A stretch of 64,000 nucleotides of DNA, taken from the NCBI RefSeq assembly GCF_030687495.1, contig NZ_CP117435.1:1612001-1676000 (forward strand), written 5' to 3'. This DNA comes from Pseudomonas sp. FP453 (lineage in GTDB: Bacteria; Pseudomonadota; Gammaproteobacteria; Pseudomonadales; Pseudomonadaceae). Shown in pieces: positions 1 through 8,374 of the stretch. Under the pieces are notes generated by a model. The model ran no database searches, was not told the origin of the DNA, and worked only from the letters and a program-made list of their open reading frames with translations. Every line of letters starts with the position of its first letter. The first letter of the stretch is position 1. Both the position numbers and the translations under genes were made by a program.

Positions 1-397
1 TGCTCTCAGGTCGCGAACGCTTGAATGCCAGGCAGCGAAGACTTGGGTTTGCTGGATTGAATAATGCACAGGACCTCGCATGCCGTAACTGTATCCATGT
101 GGATACTGTCTGGCAATAGGAATGACTGATCGAAAGGTTGCGGAGGATGGGGCGGGGTCACTTCGGTTTCAAAGACGTTTTCTGTTGCCAGAATTTGCTA
201 GGAAAATGGGCTCGTAGGCGTAGTTTTGAATTAAGCGAAACCGCCTACGCGGCCATCCGAATCGCCTGGGTTTTGTCTGTGCGAAGTTGCCACGCGTGTC
301 GAACCACCAAATCCCAGGCATAAAAAAACCGGCACCAGGGCCGGTTTTTTCATGCATCCCCCGTCAAAATCATCCAGACGTTGGACCAACAATTAAG
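1..397. other. Left chromosomal flank, no gene seen
   Basis: No convincing gene is visible. The two short open frames here overlap each other on opposite strands, have no Shine-Dalgarno site and resemble nothing I recognise. The stretch contains an 8-bp inverted repeat (CGTAGGCG at 213-220 with CGCCTACG at 242-249) and a strong hairpin terminator at 322-350. It should be the chromosome that originally lay just downstream of tRNA-Gly, because the left attachment repeat starts at 398. Confidence 0.6.
322..350. terminator. Rho-independent terminator outside the left att repeat
   Basis: A perfect 11-bp stem (A-tract plus CCGGC at 323-333, GCCGG plus T-tract at 340-350) closes a 6-base loop. It is bidirectional. 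Its place 48 bases from the left copy of the tRNA 3' end suggests that it was the terminator of the minus-strand tRNA-Gly transcript before the island separated them. Confidence 0.85.
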
Positions 398-422
398 TGG
401 AGCGGGTAGAGGGAATCGAACC
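398..422 (-). repeat. attL: 25-bp copy of the tRNA-Gly 3' end
   Basis: These 25 bases are identical to 49293-49317, which is the T-arm, acceptor strand and CCA end of the intact tRNA-Gly(CCC) read on the minus strand. Identity stops at 423, where the left copy has t and the tRNA has c. An exact copy of a tRNA 3' end at the far end of a segment carrying tyrosine recombinases next to that tRNA is the classic sign of site-specific integration. Confidence 0.92.
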
Positions 423-957
423 TTTAATGGACACGGAGGCACGAATGTTGTGTAGGTGTGTAGGTGCGCGAGCGGCTTTCGCCCTTGGAATCGTTGGTTA
501 TAAAGTTGTGACTATTCCACTCGGTCTTTGACTCACAATGTGACTCTTGAAGAGGAAACCTGCCATCGCCCCTCCTGATCCTCTAGGCCTGATACAGAAG
601 CTTTTGGCTTGGAAAAATCTCTCACATTAGCCACTACACCAACCAGCCGCCGATGCTGCATCTCCTGTCACCGACCGACAGCTCCGTCACCCATGATCTA
701 GCTAATTTGTGGTGTAGTACCTGTGTAGAGGTGAAGAAGAATCTCATTGGTAGATACCGAAGCATTTTTGGCCTGAAGACTCTTTGGTGGCGGAGGCGGC
801 TGCAAGAGCACAGCTTTTGGAACGTGGCCTGCCGGTCGGCTGTCGTGAACCAAGCCGTCAGAGGAGTCTTGGCCCTTCGGGCCTCCATCCTCACGTCTCT
901 GGCCCTTTGGGCCGGCGCGCTCCGCTTACTTTGCAGCATGGTTCTTAGACTAGGCGG
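423..957. other. Island left terminus, non-coding
   Basis: No convincing gene. The two overlapping antiparallel frames at 634-961 fall mostly in a GC-rich structured repeat (831-935) and lack ribosome sites. The stretch between the att repeat and the first HNH gene may hold recombinase arm-type sites, but I see no clear repeated motif. Confidence 0.5.
831..935. repeat. Structured dispersed repeat, copy A
   Basis: GC-rich block sharing scattered segments with copies at 6311-6424 and 7482-7595: a GGCTGTCGTG-like start, a CGGCCCTTCGGGCCTCCATCC-like centre and a GCGCGCTCCGCTT end. It can fold (GGCCCTTCGGGCC and GGCCCTTTGGGCC hairpins). It ends just downstream of the HNH gene. Confidence 0.6.
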
Positions 958-1887
958 CTAACCATTACGAACTAGCTGCTCACGTAGTTCCATGACCGGG
1001 ATAGGTGGGTCGGCACGATGCACCATGGCATGACAATTTGGGCAAAGCGGCTTCATGTCGTTGACCGGATCAACATTCTGGGGGCCGCCCAATGTATGCA
1101 AAGGGACTTCATGATGTACATGTATAAAGTCAGTACCGAGCTCACCATACACATCCCCAAAGCTCATTCCGCAGGCCTGGCATGATAGGCCGTAATGATC
1201 GAGACAAGCCTTTCGGTTTGAGTGGCTTCTTTCATACTGGGTGACGGTAACCTGCTGCCATTCGCCTTCTTCGTTTCCGCTTGGAGCCGGCGTCTGCGAT
1301 GTATCCTCGACGAGTTCAGTTACTTCATTCGTCCCAGGGGGGGGTGTGTCGTTGGCAACGCCACCCCGGTAAACCTTGTCTACCCATGCCAGAAACTGCT
1401 CAGCAAGAAGTTCCATTGTCTCTTCCAGCTGTGACTCGACGACAAGCGGTTCACCCGGGGTTGGCATCTTGGAAAAGATCGGATGTTTGGCGTAGTGCTG
1501 TATGCCTTTGACCACCGTATTTGACTCTTGAAGCTTTCTTTTCCAGGTGCTACTTGGCGGCACACCCATCCAACGAACCGAGTCGCTGCCGATCAGGGCA
1601 AGCGCTCCACTCCGGGAAAACTTTGCCCACAAATCATCCTGCCCTTCATAAATCCACACCCTGCACTCCACGTGAGGGGAAGCGACCGTAGGATCGAGTT
1701 CGAACGCTATGAGCCGGATACCCTCGTAGGGTTCGCGATACTCAGCCCAAAGGCTTTTTCGATGTTGTCGAGAGCACTTGAGAAATTTGCAAACAAAGAG
1801 TTCTTCACTTGGCGTTGCCGCATTCTCAAAACCTCGAGTCCAGCAACCCTTGGCTGTGTCCGACCTCCACCATTCTTCGAGCTCCAT
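958..1887 (-). CDS. HNH endonuclease (two probable indels in the 5' part)
   Basis: The C-terminal third is an HNH nuclease domain: a CxxC pair (CQAC), the HHEVPL catalytic histidines and a second zinc pair in LCPNCH. Such domains occur in McrA-like restriction nucleases. The start has a very strong GAGGAGGAG ribosome site, 18 bp after the stop of the XRE gene, so the two form an operon. Between about 1740 and 1805 the reading frame gives an unnatural Cys/Lys-rich segment. The neighbouring frame there reads smoothly as ANFSSALDNIEKAFGLSIAN and rejoins at PYEGIRL. That implies one extra T near 1800 and one missing C near 1730, which compensate each other. The N-terminal domain is not recognised. 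A role as a defence nuclease is inferred. Confidence 0.75.
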   Translation of the reverse strand: MELEEWWRSDTAKGCWTRGFENAATPSEELFVCKFLKCSRQHRKSLWAEYREPYEGIRLIAFELDPTVASPHVECRVWIYEGQDDLWAKFSRSGALALIGSDSVRWMGVPPSSTWKRKLQESNTVVKGIQHYAKHPIFSKMPTPGEPLVVESQLEETMELLAEQFLAWVDKVYRGGVANDTPPPGTNEVTELVEDTSQTPAPSGNEEGEWQQVTVTQYERSHSNRKACLDHYGLSCQACGMSFGDVYGELGTDFIHVHHEVPLHTLGGPQNVDPVNDMKPLCPNCHAMVHRADPPIPVMELREQLVRNG

Positions 1888-1905
1888 AGGACACTCCTCC
1901 TCTCA

Positions 1906-2595
1906 CTAAATACCCATTTTCCGGGGCAGGGCCAATTCCTCTGGCGCTTCACCTTCTTTGAATCCAACCAGATAAAGCACATCTCCAACTGGGAGCGCTT
2001 CCTCCCGCGAATCCGAGGTCGTGTTCTGGATCACCGAGCAGGTTGCATAGCGCAGAGTAACGCCCAGTTCTTCAAGGTGTTCGATCATGGCTTGGAGTTC
2101 TTCAAACACCTCTAAGCGCGCCGTGCTTGAATAAAGCTCGGCGCAGTCGCGATAGTCCCTTAGGTAATCAGTCAGCTCCGCGAATGCCAACGCCTGGTCT
2201 TTGGACGTCTCGAAGGCGGGCTCGATGTAATCGCCGATGCTTTCAGCTGCAAGCTTGGCCAAGCCCCTGCCTGATTCGGGCTTCAAAGCTTTCGTCATGA
2301 CATATTTCTGATCGAAATGCTCACGAGCAGCGCGCAGTTGCTCCTCGGTGGGAATCGCCATCGGTTTCGTGAATGCGTCGATGTCTTGAAACTCGAAGGC
2401 GCTGGCCAATGATCTCAAAGTGTGGGGGTTCCCTCCTGAGCCCGCCTCAACGCGCTGGATAGTTCTCGGGGTTGTCCTGGCAAGCTCCGCAAGCGTCTCT
2501 TGTGACCATTGGCGAATCTCACGCAGGTATCTGACCACCTGACCCAGTTCGCCCTTGCTCAGTAAGCGTGTCTCAATTTTATCGAAGCTGCTCAT
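1906..2595 (-). CDS. XRE-family helix-turn-helix regulator
   Basis: A cytoplasmic DNA-binding regulator of 229 residues. Residues about 15-70 form an XRE/Cro-type helix-turn-helix (VVRYLREIRQWSQETLAEL, then TTPRTIQRVEAG). The C-terminal 150 residues are helical and unrecognised. I chose the ATG at 2595 because GGCAGGAG lies 8-9 bases upstream; a longer frame has no such site. It sits upstream of the HNH nuclease and downstream of the ABC-type operon on the same strand. Tandem direct repeats at 2661-2690 lie in its promoter region and could be its operator. It may control the nuclease behind it. Confidence 0.85.
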   Translation of the reverse strand: MSSFDKIETRLLSKGELGQVVRYLREIRQWSQETLAELARTTPRTIQRVEAGSGGNPHTLRSLASAFEFQDIDAFTKPMAIPTEEQLRAAREHFDQKYVMTKALKPESGRGLAKLAAESIGDYIEPAFETSKDQALAFAELTDYLRDYRDCAELYSSTARLEVFEELQAMIEHLEELGVTLRYATCSVIQNTTSDSREEALPVGDVLYLVGFKEGEAPEELALPRKMGI

Positions 2596-2660
2596 ATCGT
2601 TTCTCCTGCCCCATTGGCTCATCTGATGGGTCAAGTATGGAAGCGCTCAGGTCGCCGCAA

Positions 2661-2690
2661 CACGACACGAACACGACACGAACACGACAG
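2661..2690. repeat. Tandem direct repeats upstream of the XRE gene
   Basis: Two perfect copies of the 11-mer CACGACACGAA (2661-2671, 2672-2682) and a partial third (2683-2690), 66 bp before the XRE start codon. Short phased repeats in front of an XRE gene are plausible operator sites or spacing repeats. Confidence 0.55.
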
Positions 2691-2731
2691 ACACCGTCCT
2701 TATATCCCACTCACCTTCGGGAGCAGAGGGA

Positions 2732-4351
2732 TCACTTTTTTTCCCTCCAGTCGGCTTTGTAGAGAAGCTGGTCGCGGTGAAGCTGTAAAACCTTATTGCT
2801 TTGAAGAGTCTGCTGTGTTTCCTTGTTAAACTTCTTTGCTTCATCAAATGCGAGAAATATCTGCTTTCTTCTTACTGAGTTTAGGATGCGGATAATATTT
2901 TCTGTGGCGGCCAATTCAATGTTTTTGTAGATGATGGAGTCGTGAATTACGAATGGCAGTCGTGTAAGTGATAGCATCGCCAAGTCGAAACCTACAAGTC
3001 CGGCGTAGGACTTACCCGTCCCGGTATCCATCGGGCAAGTGAAGCTGTACGAGCTAGCACTTTTTATTCGAAGTTGTGATGGGCCACGATCTGGCCCGTA
3101 AACTACACTATTGAAATTTTTTAGTTTATGATTGATGGAAGATTCTAAATCTAAAAAAATCTCATTATAAATGACGTCTAGTCGGGCTTTGGAAGCCGCT
3201 TCGCTTTCTTCAATCGATGCTTTTTGATCGTAAAAACGATTTTCTTCCCTGGCTTTATCAGTGACCTCTTTGATCTCAAAAACCTTGGCGAAAAGATCAG
3301 TTGGTGTTCCCTTCGCTGACAGTGCCAGCTTTATCTGTTGGTCGAGTGCGTTGATTTCGCTATTAAGCGCGGCCTCTGTGGTGACCAGATTATGCAGTTC
3401 GCTCTTAAGCTCTTTGGATACCAGCTTCCCAATTTTTTCGTGGAAAGCTTCCACTTGCTGCAGGCGTTCAAGATCAGCTGAAGGGAAGAACTCTGCCACC
3501 AAGGCAATATTTGCTGTCAGTCTTGGAGAAACGCCAGTGATATCACGTTGAAGCTTTTCTCTTCTGGCTGAGACATGATTTTTCTTTTGAATAAGATCAT
3601 TTTTTTGCTGCTGGATGGATCTTAGCTGCTCGTCGAACAGAGCCTCATACGCGCTAAGTGCGCCTGCGAAGTTTTCTTTGAGTTCGTCAATGGCTTGCGA
3701 GTTGTTTGTTATTACTTTGAGGTTGGAGTTGTACTGTGTTTTTGTGACGCCAGGAATTATTTTTGCGGCCATTGATTTGCGCATCAGATCCTTCTTTTCC
3801 TTAAAGGAGTGAAGCACCTCACGCTCAGCGGAAACATCTCCTGTACGCTCGAAGAGTTCAATGAGCCGGACTATCGCTGCACTAAGCTTTTCCTTTTGCG
3901 CATTTGCTAGCGGAAAATCTGGATCATATTCGCCTTTATTCCAAATTCTGGAAAATGGGCTAACGATAGACCGGAAGTGGCTCTCTAGCATTTCTAGGCC
4001 GTAATGCTTTTTAAGAATTGCCTTGTAATCCTCTACTGAAATTTCATTGAGCGCTACGTGGTTTGAATTGCATATTTTGACAATTTCGGGCTCGTCTGTT
4101 GATCGGCTTGCATACAGAGGTTTTCCTGCGAACTCGAAAGTAACTCTATAGATGTGATGTCCGAGTTTTTTTATAACGCCGGCTTTGTCTACTAACAAGC
4201 TGCTTCCGCCCATGGCGAAATCGATAGCGAGAAGTGCTGAGGACTTTCCGATGGAGTTCTTGGCCTCGTCATCGCCTAATATCACGTTGAGGCCAGTCTG
4301 GAAGTCAATTTGTTGATGAGTGAATAAATCGCACTTTATTTGCTTAAGCAT
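2732..4351 (-). CDS. DUF2326 ABC ATPase of an ABC-three-component system
   Basis: A 539-residue SMC/Rad50-like ABC ATPase. Near residues 28-43 is a P-loop (GDDEAKNSIGKSS) after an N-terminal strand typical of RecN/Rad50-type heads. The middle (about 180-390) is rich in heptad-like charged coiled coil, and the C-terminal head ends with an IHDS segment and an AFDE segment that suits a Walker B/D-loop. This is the DUF2326 family, the ATPase of the ABC-3C conflict systems. The ATG at 4351 has GGAG upstream and overlaps the end of the small middle-component gene by 8 bases, so translation is probably coupled. It probably senses or remodels DNA and licenses the HNH effector encoded first in the operon. 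Confidence 0.85.
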   Translation of the reverse strand: MLKQIKCDLFTHQQIDFQTGLNVILGDDEAKNSIGKSSALLAIDFAMGGSSLLVDKAGVIKKLGHHIYRVTFEFAGKPLYASRSTDEPEIVKICNSNHVALNEISVEDYKAILKKHYGLEMLESHFRSIVSPFSRIWNKGEYDPDFPLANAQKEKLSAAIVRLIELFERTGDVSAEREVLHSFKEKKDLMRKSMAAKIIPGVTKTQYNSNLKVITNNSQAIDELKENFAGALSAYEALFDEQLRSIQQQKNDLIQKKNHVSARREKLQRDITGVSPRLTANIALVAEFFPSADLERLQQVEAFHEKIGKLVSKELKSELHNLVTTEAALNSEINALDQQIKLALSAKGTPTDLFAKVFEIKEVTDKAREENRFYDQKASIEESEAASKARLDVIYNEIFLDLESSINHKLKNFNSVVYGPDRGPSQLRIKSASSYSFTCPMDTGTGKSYAGLVGFDLAMLSLTRLPFVIHDSIIYKNIELAATENIIRILNSVRRKQIFLAFDEAKKFNKETQQTLQSNKVLQLHRDQLLYKADWREKK

Positions 4352-4565
4352 ATTCAATCACTCCGGAGTCTTCCTTTACATCCAAGTAACCTAGGAAAAA
4401 CAATACATCCAAGGCCGATAGAAATTCTGATGCATCTATAAAGTGGTCTTTTGTCCTAGACAAAGCTTGAGCTACGGTTTCGCCATGCCGTTTGCCGGCA
4501 AGAATAACAAGCATTTTGAAGATTGTTGACTCTTCAAGCTTTGTGAATTTACTAGGGACTAACAT
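4344..4565 (-). CDS. ABC-3C middle component (MC6-like)
   Basis: A 73-residue acidic helical protein starting MLVPSKFTKLEESTIFKML. A short protein of this look, between an effector-CTD gene and a DUF2326 ATPase, matches the middle component of ABC-three-component systems, which is thought to bridge effector and ATPase. The start has GAGGT 5 bases upstream. It overlaps the effector gene by 14 bases and the ATPase gene by 8, a tight translationally coupled operon. The exact middle-component class is from memory and less certain. Confidence 0.7.
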   Translation of the reverse strand: MLVPSKFTKLEESTIFKMLVILAGKRHGETVAQALSRTKDHFIDASEFLSALDVLFFLGYLDVKEDSGVIEYA

Positions 4566-5328
4566 CAAACACCTCGCAATTCTGCACGAAGAAAGACGTC
4601 AAAATTCTTGAAGAGTCGATTGACTTGCCTGTTCTGGTGCTAATCCATTGTGCGATGTATTGGAATACGACGTCTTTGTTTTCTGGGTTTTGCCTATGCA
4701 TTTCCCAGAAATATGTATTGACTTGATTTTGTAGCATTTTCACAGACGCTTGGTCGCGCTGTTCTAAAAGACGCATCTCTTCTCGTATGGATACAAAGTA
4801 GTCAACAACGTCGTTGCGAATATTTCGCTTAAGGAAGTTGCTTGCTCCTGTTCTTAACTTGTCATTAAGGGTCTTCGCATCAAGTTCAAGGTCAAATGTC
4901 TGCGCCCCATTAGTTTGCATGCTGGTGATGAGTTCAAGTATTTCCTTAACCTCTTCCCTAAGGGTATGCTCCGAGATTGCCTTACGCGCATTTGCGTCCC
5001 TGATGTAACCATCCTTGATGGCACGTATCCGAGTGTACTCTTCGATCTTGAAGTCTTTGTCGAACCTTCTATGGCAAGTAGGGCAAAGGCATATAACGTT
5101 GTCTAGTCCATTGATCTCTGCGGGAATTATATATCCAGTTAAAGCCAGCGCTTGAGGCGCAGTAGGGTTTAAAGGATAAATATGGGCGACTTCATACCCT
5201 TTAGATGGATTCTTTGAACCTGCTTTTCTGAAAATGATTGGTTGAGTACAAAGAGGGCACGCCCCTCCTGTCTCTCCGTACAGCATACTATGCTCTTCGG
5301 GGTGAAACTTTACCCGTGCATTCGCCAT
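4552..5328 (-). CDS. HNH nuclease effector of the ABC-3C system
   Basis: First gene of the three-gene operon, 258 residues. The N-terminal half is an HNH domain: CPLC at about residue 25, YEVAHIYPLNP with the catalytic histidine at about 50, and LCPTCHRRFD at about 83. The C-terminal half (about 130-258) is an unrelated helical domain of the kind that docks effectors to the ABC-3C middle component. ATG 5328 is preceded by AAAGG. Its likely role is to cut DNA, of phage or host, when the ATPase complex is triggered. That role follows from the family and context and is not shown by the sequence. Confidence 0.8.
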   Translation of the reverse strand: MANARVKFHPEEHSMLYGETGGACPLCTQPIIFRKAGSKNPSKGYEVAHIYPLNPTAPQALALTGYIIPAEINGLDNVICLCPTCHRRFDKDFKIEEYTRIRAIKDGYIRDANARKAISEHTLREEVKEILELITSMQTNGAQTFDLELDAKTLNDKLRTGASNFLKRNIRNDVVDYFVSIREEMRLLEQRDQASVKMLQNQVNTYFWEMHRQNPENKDVVFQYIAQWISTRTGKSIDSSRILTSFFVQNCEVFDVSP

Positions 5329-5736
5329 ATTCAACCTTTCAAACTTAAATTATCTGCGTGCCACTCATTGCCATGTAGAGTTCTACTTGGCTCATATCTG
5401 AGCGTTTGGAGTGAGGGCGTGCGTGCCGCGTAGGGCGGTGAGCAGGCGTGGCCTTTAAATGAGCGGCTATGCAATGAGATGCCTTTTCGTGGCGATCTGC
5501 CTGCGTCTGATGACAACGATTGGCTGTGTGCGCAACCTACCTGTTTTAGATCTTTCCACATTCCGTGTGCCTAATTTCTGCTTATGGAGGTGAACATACC
5601 ACTTCGCCACCATGCTCGGTATAGCCAAATGGGAGCCGTTGGAATAGTGACCTCAATGGGCCTGGCAGATCATCCGTCTTGATCCAATGTTGTCGTATGA
5701 TCGCGGGATCTGTGCCCAATGCCTCAAGGTAGGAAA
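5329..5736. other. Intergenic region with divergent promoters
   Basis: Between the minus-strand ABC-3C operon and a plus-strand hypothetical gene. It must hold both promoters. No clear -35/-10 pair, repeat or RNA gene stands out, and the short minus-strand frame at 5331-5561 has no ribosome site. Confidence 0.5.
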
Positions 5737-6294
5737 ATGTCATTGAAGTTGCTCACAACGCTGTGGCGCGTCATAAGCCCCGACCATCGCCTCGAGCGTG
5801 AGAAAGCGCGTGAACGCGAGTTCATTCTGGCGGCGAACTCCTTGAAGACCCTCAAGGTGACACCGGGGGGCGGGATGTCCATCGATCCTGAAGAGCTTCG
5901 CGAACAGATCGTCGCTTCACGTGAGCAGTTGAAGCATCTCGTCCACAAACCAGGAGCGGCTAGCGGCTCATTCGAAGCTGCGGCAGACATTCGGGTGGAA
6001 CAGGAAGCGAGTGCAACCATAGAGGCTTCTGTGAGCACCATGGACTGTATTGAGGTGGTGGCTTGGCGTCGGTTGCGGACTGGCGCTTCAGTGCGCTACG
6101 TGTGCCTCCAGTCTACGAGTACGGGGCGATTCGTTGTCGCTACAGCCAGTCTGTTCACAGAGGCCATAGAGAGTCTCCCGACTTGGGTCGACGGCAATAC
6201 CAACAGGCAAATTGCAAATGCACTGCAGCTCGGTGACCACCAGTGGTACGCGACTATGAGCGAGGCTATGGATACTTGGGATGCGGAGCTTTGA
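5737..6294 (+). CDS. Hypothetical protein
   Basis: 185 residues, not recognised. The start MSLKLLTTLWRV has AAGGTAGG upstream. An Arg/Glu-rich N-terminal helix (about 15-35) is followed by a Glu-rich segment and a C-terminal alpha/beta part containing VEVVAWRRL and YVCLQSTSTGRFVVA. That part, with its tolerance of short loops, looks like a small globular domain that senses or binds something. No membrane segment or signal peptide. It is convergent with the exonuclease gene, with repeat copy B between the two stops. Confidence 0.6.
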   Translation: MSLKLLTTLWRVISPDHRLEREKAREREFILAANSLKTLKVTPGGGMSIDPEELREQIVASREQLKHLVHKPGAASGSFEAAADIRVEQEASATIEASVSTMDCIEVVAWRRLRTGASVRYVCLQSTSTGRFVVATASLFTEAIESLPTWVDGNTNRQIANALQLGDHQWYATMSEAMDTWDAEL

Positions 6295-6310
6295 TGACCC
6301 TGCGCTTTCA

Positions 6311-6424
6311 GTTGGGGCGTGCCCCTGCGGGGAGCGGCTGTCGTGTACCGAGCCTTGGCGCAAGCGCCGGCATCTCGGCCCTTCGGGCTTCCATCCCACA
6401 CGCCTGCGCGCTCCGCTTGCCAAG
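6311..6424. repeat. Structured dispersed repeat, copy B
   Basis: Related to 831-935 and 7482-7595. Contains GGGGCGTGCCCCTGCGGGGA, GGCTGTCGTG, CTCGGCCCTTCGGGCTTCC and CACGCCTGCGCGCTCCGCTT, with several self-complementary stretches. It lies between two convergent stop codons. Confidence 0.65.
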
Positions 6425-6514
6425 TCTACCAAGCGCGTGATCACCTGCATTCGGTTCGAGCGGACACTCAGGGTGACCTAGATCCAAAGCTCATGGGTTC
6501 CCCCCTACGAAAGT

Positions 6515-6979
6515 TCAAGCTTCGGAAAAAGCACGACAGGCGTTCATCAAAGCAGTTGCGTCATTCAAAGCTCGGTGGCGCCTGGTTGTCGGCAGTCGCC
6601 GGTATATTTCACTGGCAGCCTCCCGGCCCACAAACACCTCCAAAGGCTTCAACTCGAAAGTAGGTATCAGATCTGCTGCCTCGTAGAGCACATCGAGCCA
6701 AAAACCGTCCTGAGGTGAATCACTGCAAAGCACCTGGCCTGAAAACAGCTGATTCATATTTCTCGCCACAGCGACCGGGGTCTCACCTTCCTGATGTAAC
6801 TGATCTTGAGTGAGACCGTGCATGTCTTGCGCATCGAACGACCAGTGCGTCCAGTAACGGGCCGGCTTTATCAACGAACTGAAGGAGGTCTCACTCGACA
6901 CGACGGCGACCTCAATGGGATAGCTCTCAGGAGCGATTCCAGAGGCTTCAAAATCAATAAAAAAAGAGGGCCCTTCCAC
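6515..6979 (-). CDS. DnaQ-like 3'-5' exonuclease (DEDDh)
   Basis: A stand-alone DEDD-superfamily exonuclease, 154 residues from a GTG start at 6979 with AGGAG 7 bases upstream. Visible motifs are FIDFEASG (Exo I, Asp and Glu) near the start, HSFDAQDMHGLT-like text and a CSDSPQDGFWLD segment (Exo II), and HRALNDA (Exo III, His and Asp) near residue 135. It resembles short RNase T/PolIII-epsilon-type domains found in mobile elements. The substrate cannot be told from the sequence. It is alone, followed leftward by repeat copy B. Confidence 0.75.
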   Translation of the reverse strand: MEGPSFFIDFEASGIAPESYPIEVAVVSSETSFSSLIKPARYWTHWSFDAQDMHGLTQDQLHQEGETPVAVARNMNQLFSGQVLCSDSPQDGFWLDVLYEAADLIPTFELKPLEVFVGREAASEIYRRLPTTRRHRALNDATALMNACRAFSEA

Positions 6980-7065
6980 CTTGCTGCTCCTGTTTGAGGT
7001 TGCGATTTTCAGCGGCAACACCGACTGCTTGTATGCTCACGCCGCCATCGCTCGAACCAGCCGTT

Positions 7066-7467
7066 CTAGTTGATAGCAGCCCGTGCAACTCGGTGGTCTT
7101 GCAGATGCTGCATCTCACGCTCCCATTCAACCAAAAATTTATCCCAGTCTGTGGCGTAGGGCCCATCAGGAACTCTGGTCGACCCGATGCTTGCCTGATG
7201 GAACCGCTCCCTCCAGGGTTGCGGAATAGTCTGCTCCAGGATGATGTCGATTCCGGAGTAGTGATGCTGCACCGTGACACAATCCCGAAGCTGGCTGAGC
7301 TCAAGTGCCTTGTCAGCATTGGGGGAGTATTTCCCTTCTTGAAGGTCAAGGTCATCAAGGATGGATAAGGCATCGAACGCCTTCAAATCGCCTGGAGATA
7401 TGTTTGCAAGCATCCACAAAGCCTTTCGTCTCTTGGCTTCTAGTTCGCGGAGTTCATCGTCGGGCAT
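7066..7467 (-). CDS. Hypothetical protein
   Basis: 133 residues, charged and helical, starting MPDDELRELEAKRRKALWM behind a good GAGGT site. The frame is open further upstream but that part runs through repeat copy C and is not protein-like. No known domain. A WxxFLVEWEREMQHLQ segment near the C-terminus suggests a helical bundle. Confidence 0.6.
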   Translation of the reverse strand: MPDDELRELEAKRRKALWMLANISPGDLKAFDALSILDDLDLQEGKYSPNADKALELSQLRDCVTVQHHYSGIDIILEQTIPQPWRERFHQASIGSTRVPDGPYATDWDKFLVEWEREMQHLQDHRVARAAIN

Positions 7468-7481
7468 TTGAGTTACCTCTT

Positions 7482-7595
7482 GCTGGCGCTGATGGCGTGC
7501 CGCCTGCGGCATCAGGCTGCCGTGAATCGAGCGCCGCCAAGGCGTGTCTCGACCCTGCGGGCTCACATCCCTCACGCCTGCGCGCTCCGCTTGCC
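7482..7595. repeat. Structured dispersed repeat, copy C
   Basis: Third copy of the family. Shares CACGCCTGCGCGCTCCGCTT exactly with copy B, and has a GGCGTGCCGCCTGCGGCATC block at its left end in place of copy B's GGGGCGTGCCCC. It lies immediately upstream of the gene at 7066-7467. Confidence 0.65.
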
Positions 7596-7702
7596 TCAAT
7601 GATTCGAGCGCTCTACGGTATCGTCCAACTAAAATGAATGAATATTAGAAGGGGGGAGCGAGTTGAGCGGGATACGTGGCGACCATTGGTCGCCGTCTTT
7701 CA

Positions 7703-7981
7703 TCAGTCTGGAGTGCGGTACAGACTACTGACGCAAACGCCGCAAACCGAACGTCCTTTTCGTGCGCATTCCATTCGCGCTGCGGCTTCGTCTTGGCATG
7801 CAAAAGGAGGCGCTGAAACTTTTCCATCTATCCCCTTGCTACGCTCGCCCTTGTCCATTTTCTTGCAAATGGACTTGAGTGAAACGCTGCAGGTTCGAGG
7901 CTTCACGGTTTCGTTGAGCTCTCCATAAAACAAATGGAATTCCTCCGAGTCACCATTTTTTAGCAGTGTGTAAACCTTCAT
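7703..7981 (-). CDS. Small cysteine-containing hypothetical protein
   Basis: 92 residues with a perfect AGGAGG site 7 bases before the ATG. The C-terminal part has CARKGRSVCGVCVSSLY, a possible CxxC zinc or redox site, after an earlier C in VSLKSICKKM. I have a loose memory of similar small Pseudomonas accessory proteins ending in CGxCVSxLY. No function is known to me. Confidence 0.65.
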   Translation of the reverse strand: MKVYTLLKNGDSEEFHLFYGELNETVKPRTCSVSLKSICKKMDKGERSKGIDGKVSAPPFACQDEAAARMECARKGRSVCGVCVSSLYRTPD

Positions 7982-8374
7982 TAAACCTCCTGAGTGGCAG
8001 AATGCCGCTATAGGTAATAGAGGCGCGACGCCATGGATTCAAGAGCTTGAAGTATTTACTTACAATCCTGCCCAGCGAGCTGATGGATCTCTACCCCTTC
8101 ACGATCTACCAAGGAACCTGCAGCACTGATGAGTGTTTAAGCTCTCCCTGCGCATGCAGGCTTTAATCGTCCCATGTGCAGACAAGCTCGATCACCAGGT
8201 TCGTTCTTTTTTGGCTACGGTGTATGCGCGGCTATCTGCCCCTAATTCTATAACGGTGAAAAAGCTCTGCCCTAGCAGCGCTATCGCCTTTTTCAAGCCG
8301 AACGATATGATGGGGAGTGGGTGTGTCCAGCGACCTGGCTCAGCACTCGGAACGATGGAATGTGAGAGGCGCTG
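7982..8374. other. Intergenic region before the GHKL gene
   Basis: Holds the promoter for the GHKL operon. A frame from GTG 8133 to a TGA that overlaps the next ATG (TGATG at 8373-8377) looks like coupled translation. However, the peptide is Cys/Ser-rich without domain character and has no ribosome site, so I do not call it a gene. Confidence 0.45.

Noticed and set aside
831..7595. Integron attC sites for the three foldable repeats
   Set aside because: I could not find the paired GTTRRRY/RYYYAAC core ends or an integron integrase; the copies differ too much to call them cassettes.
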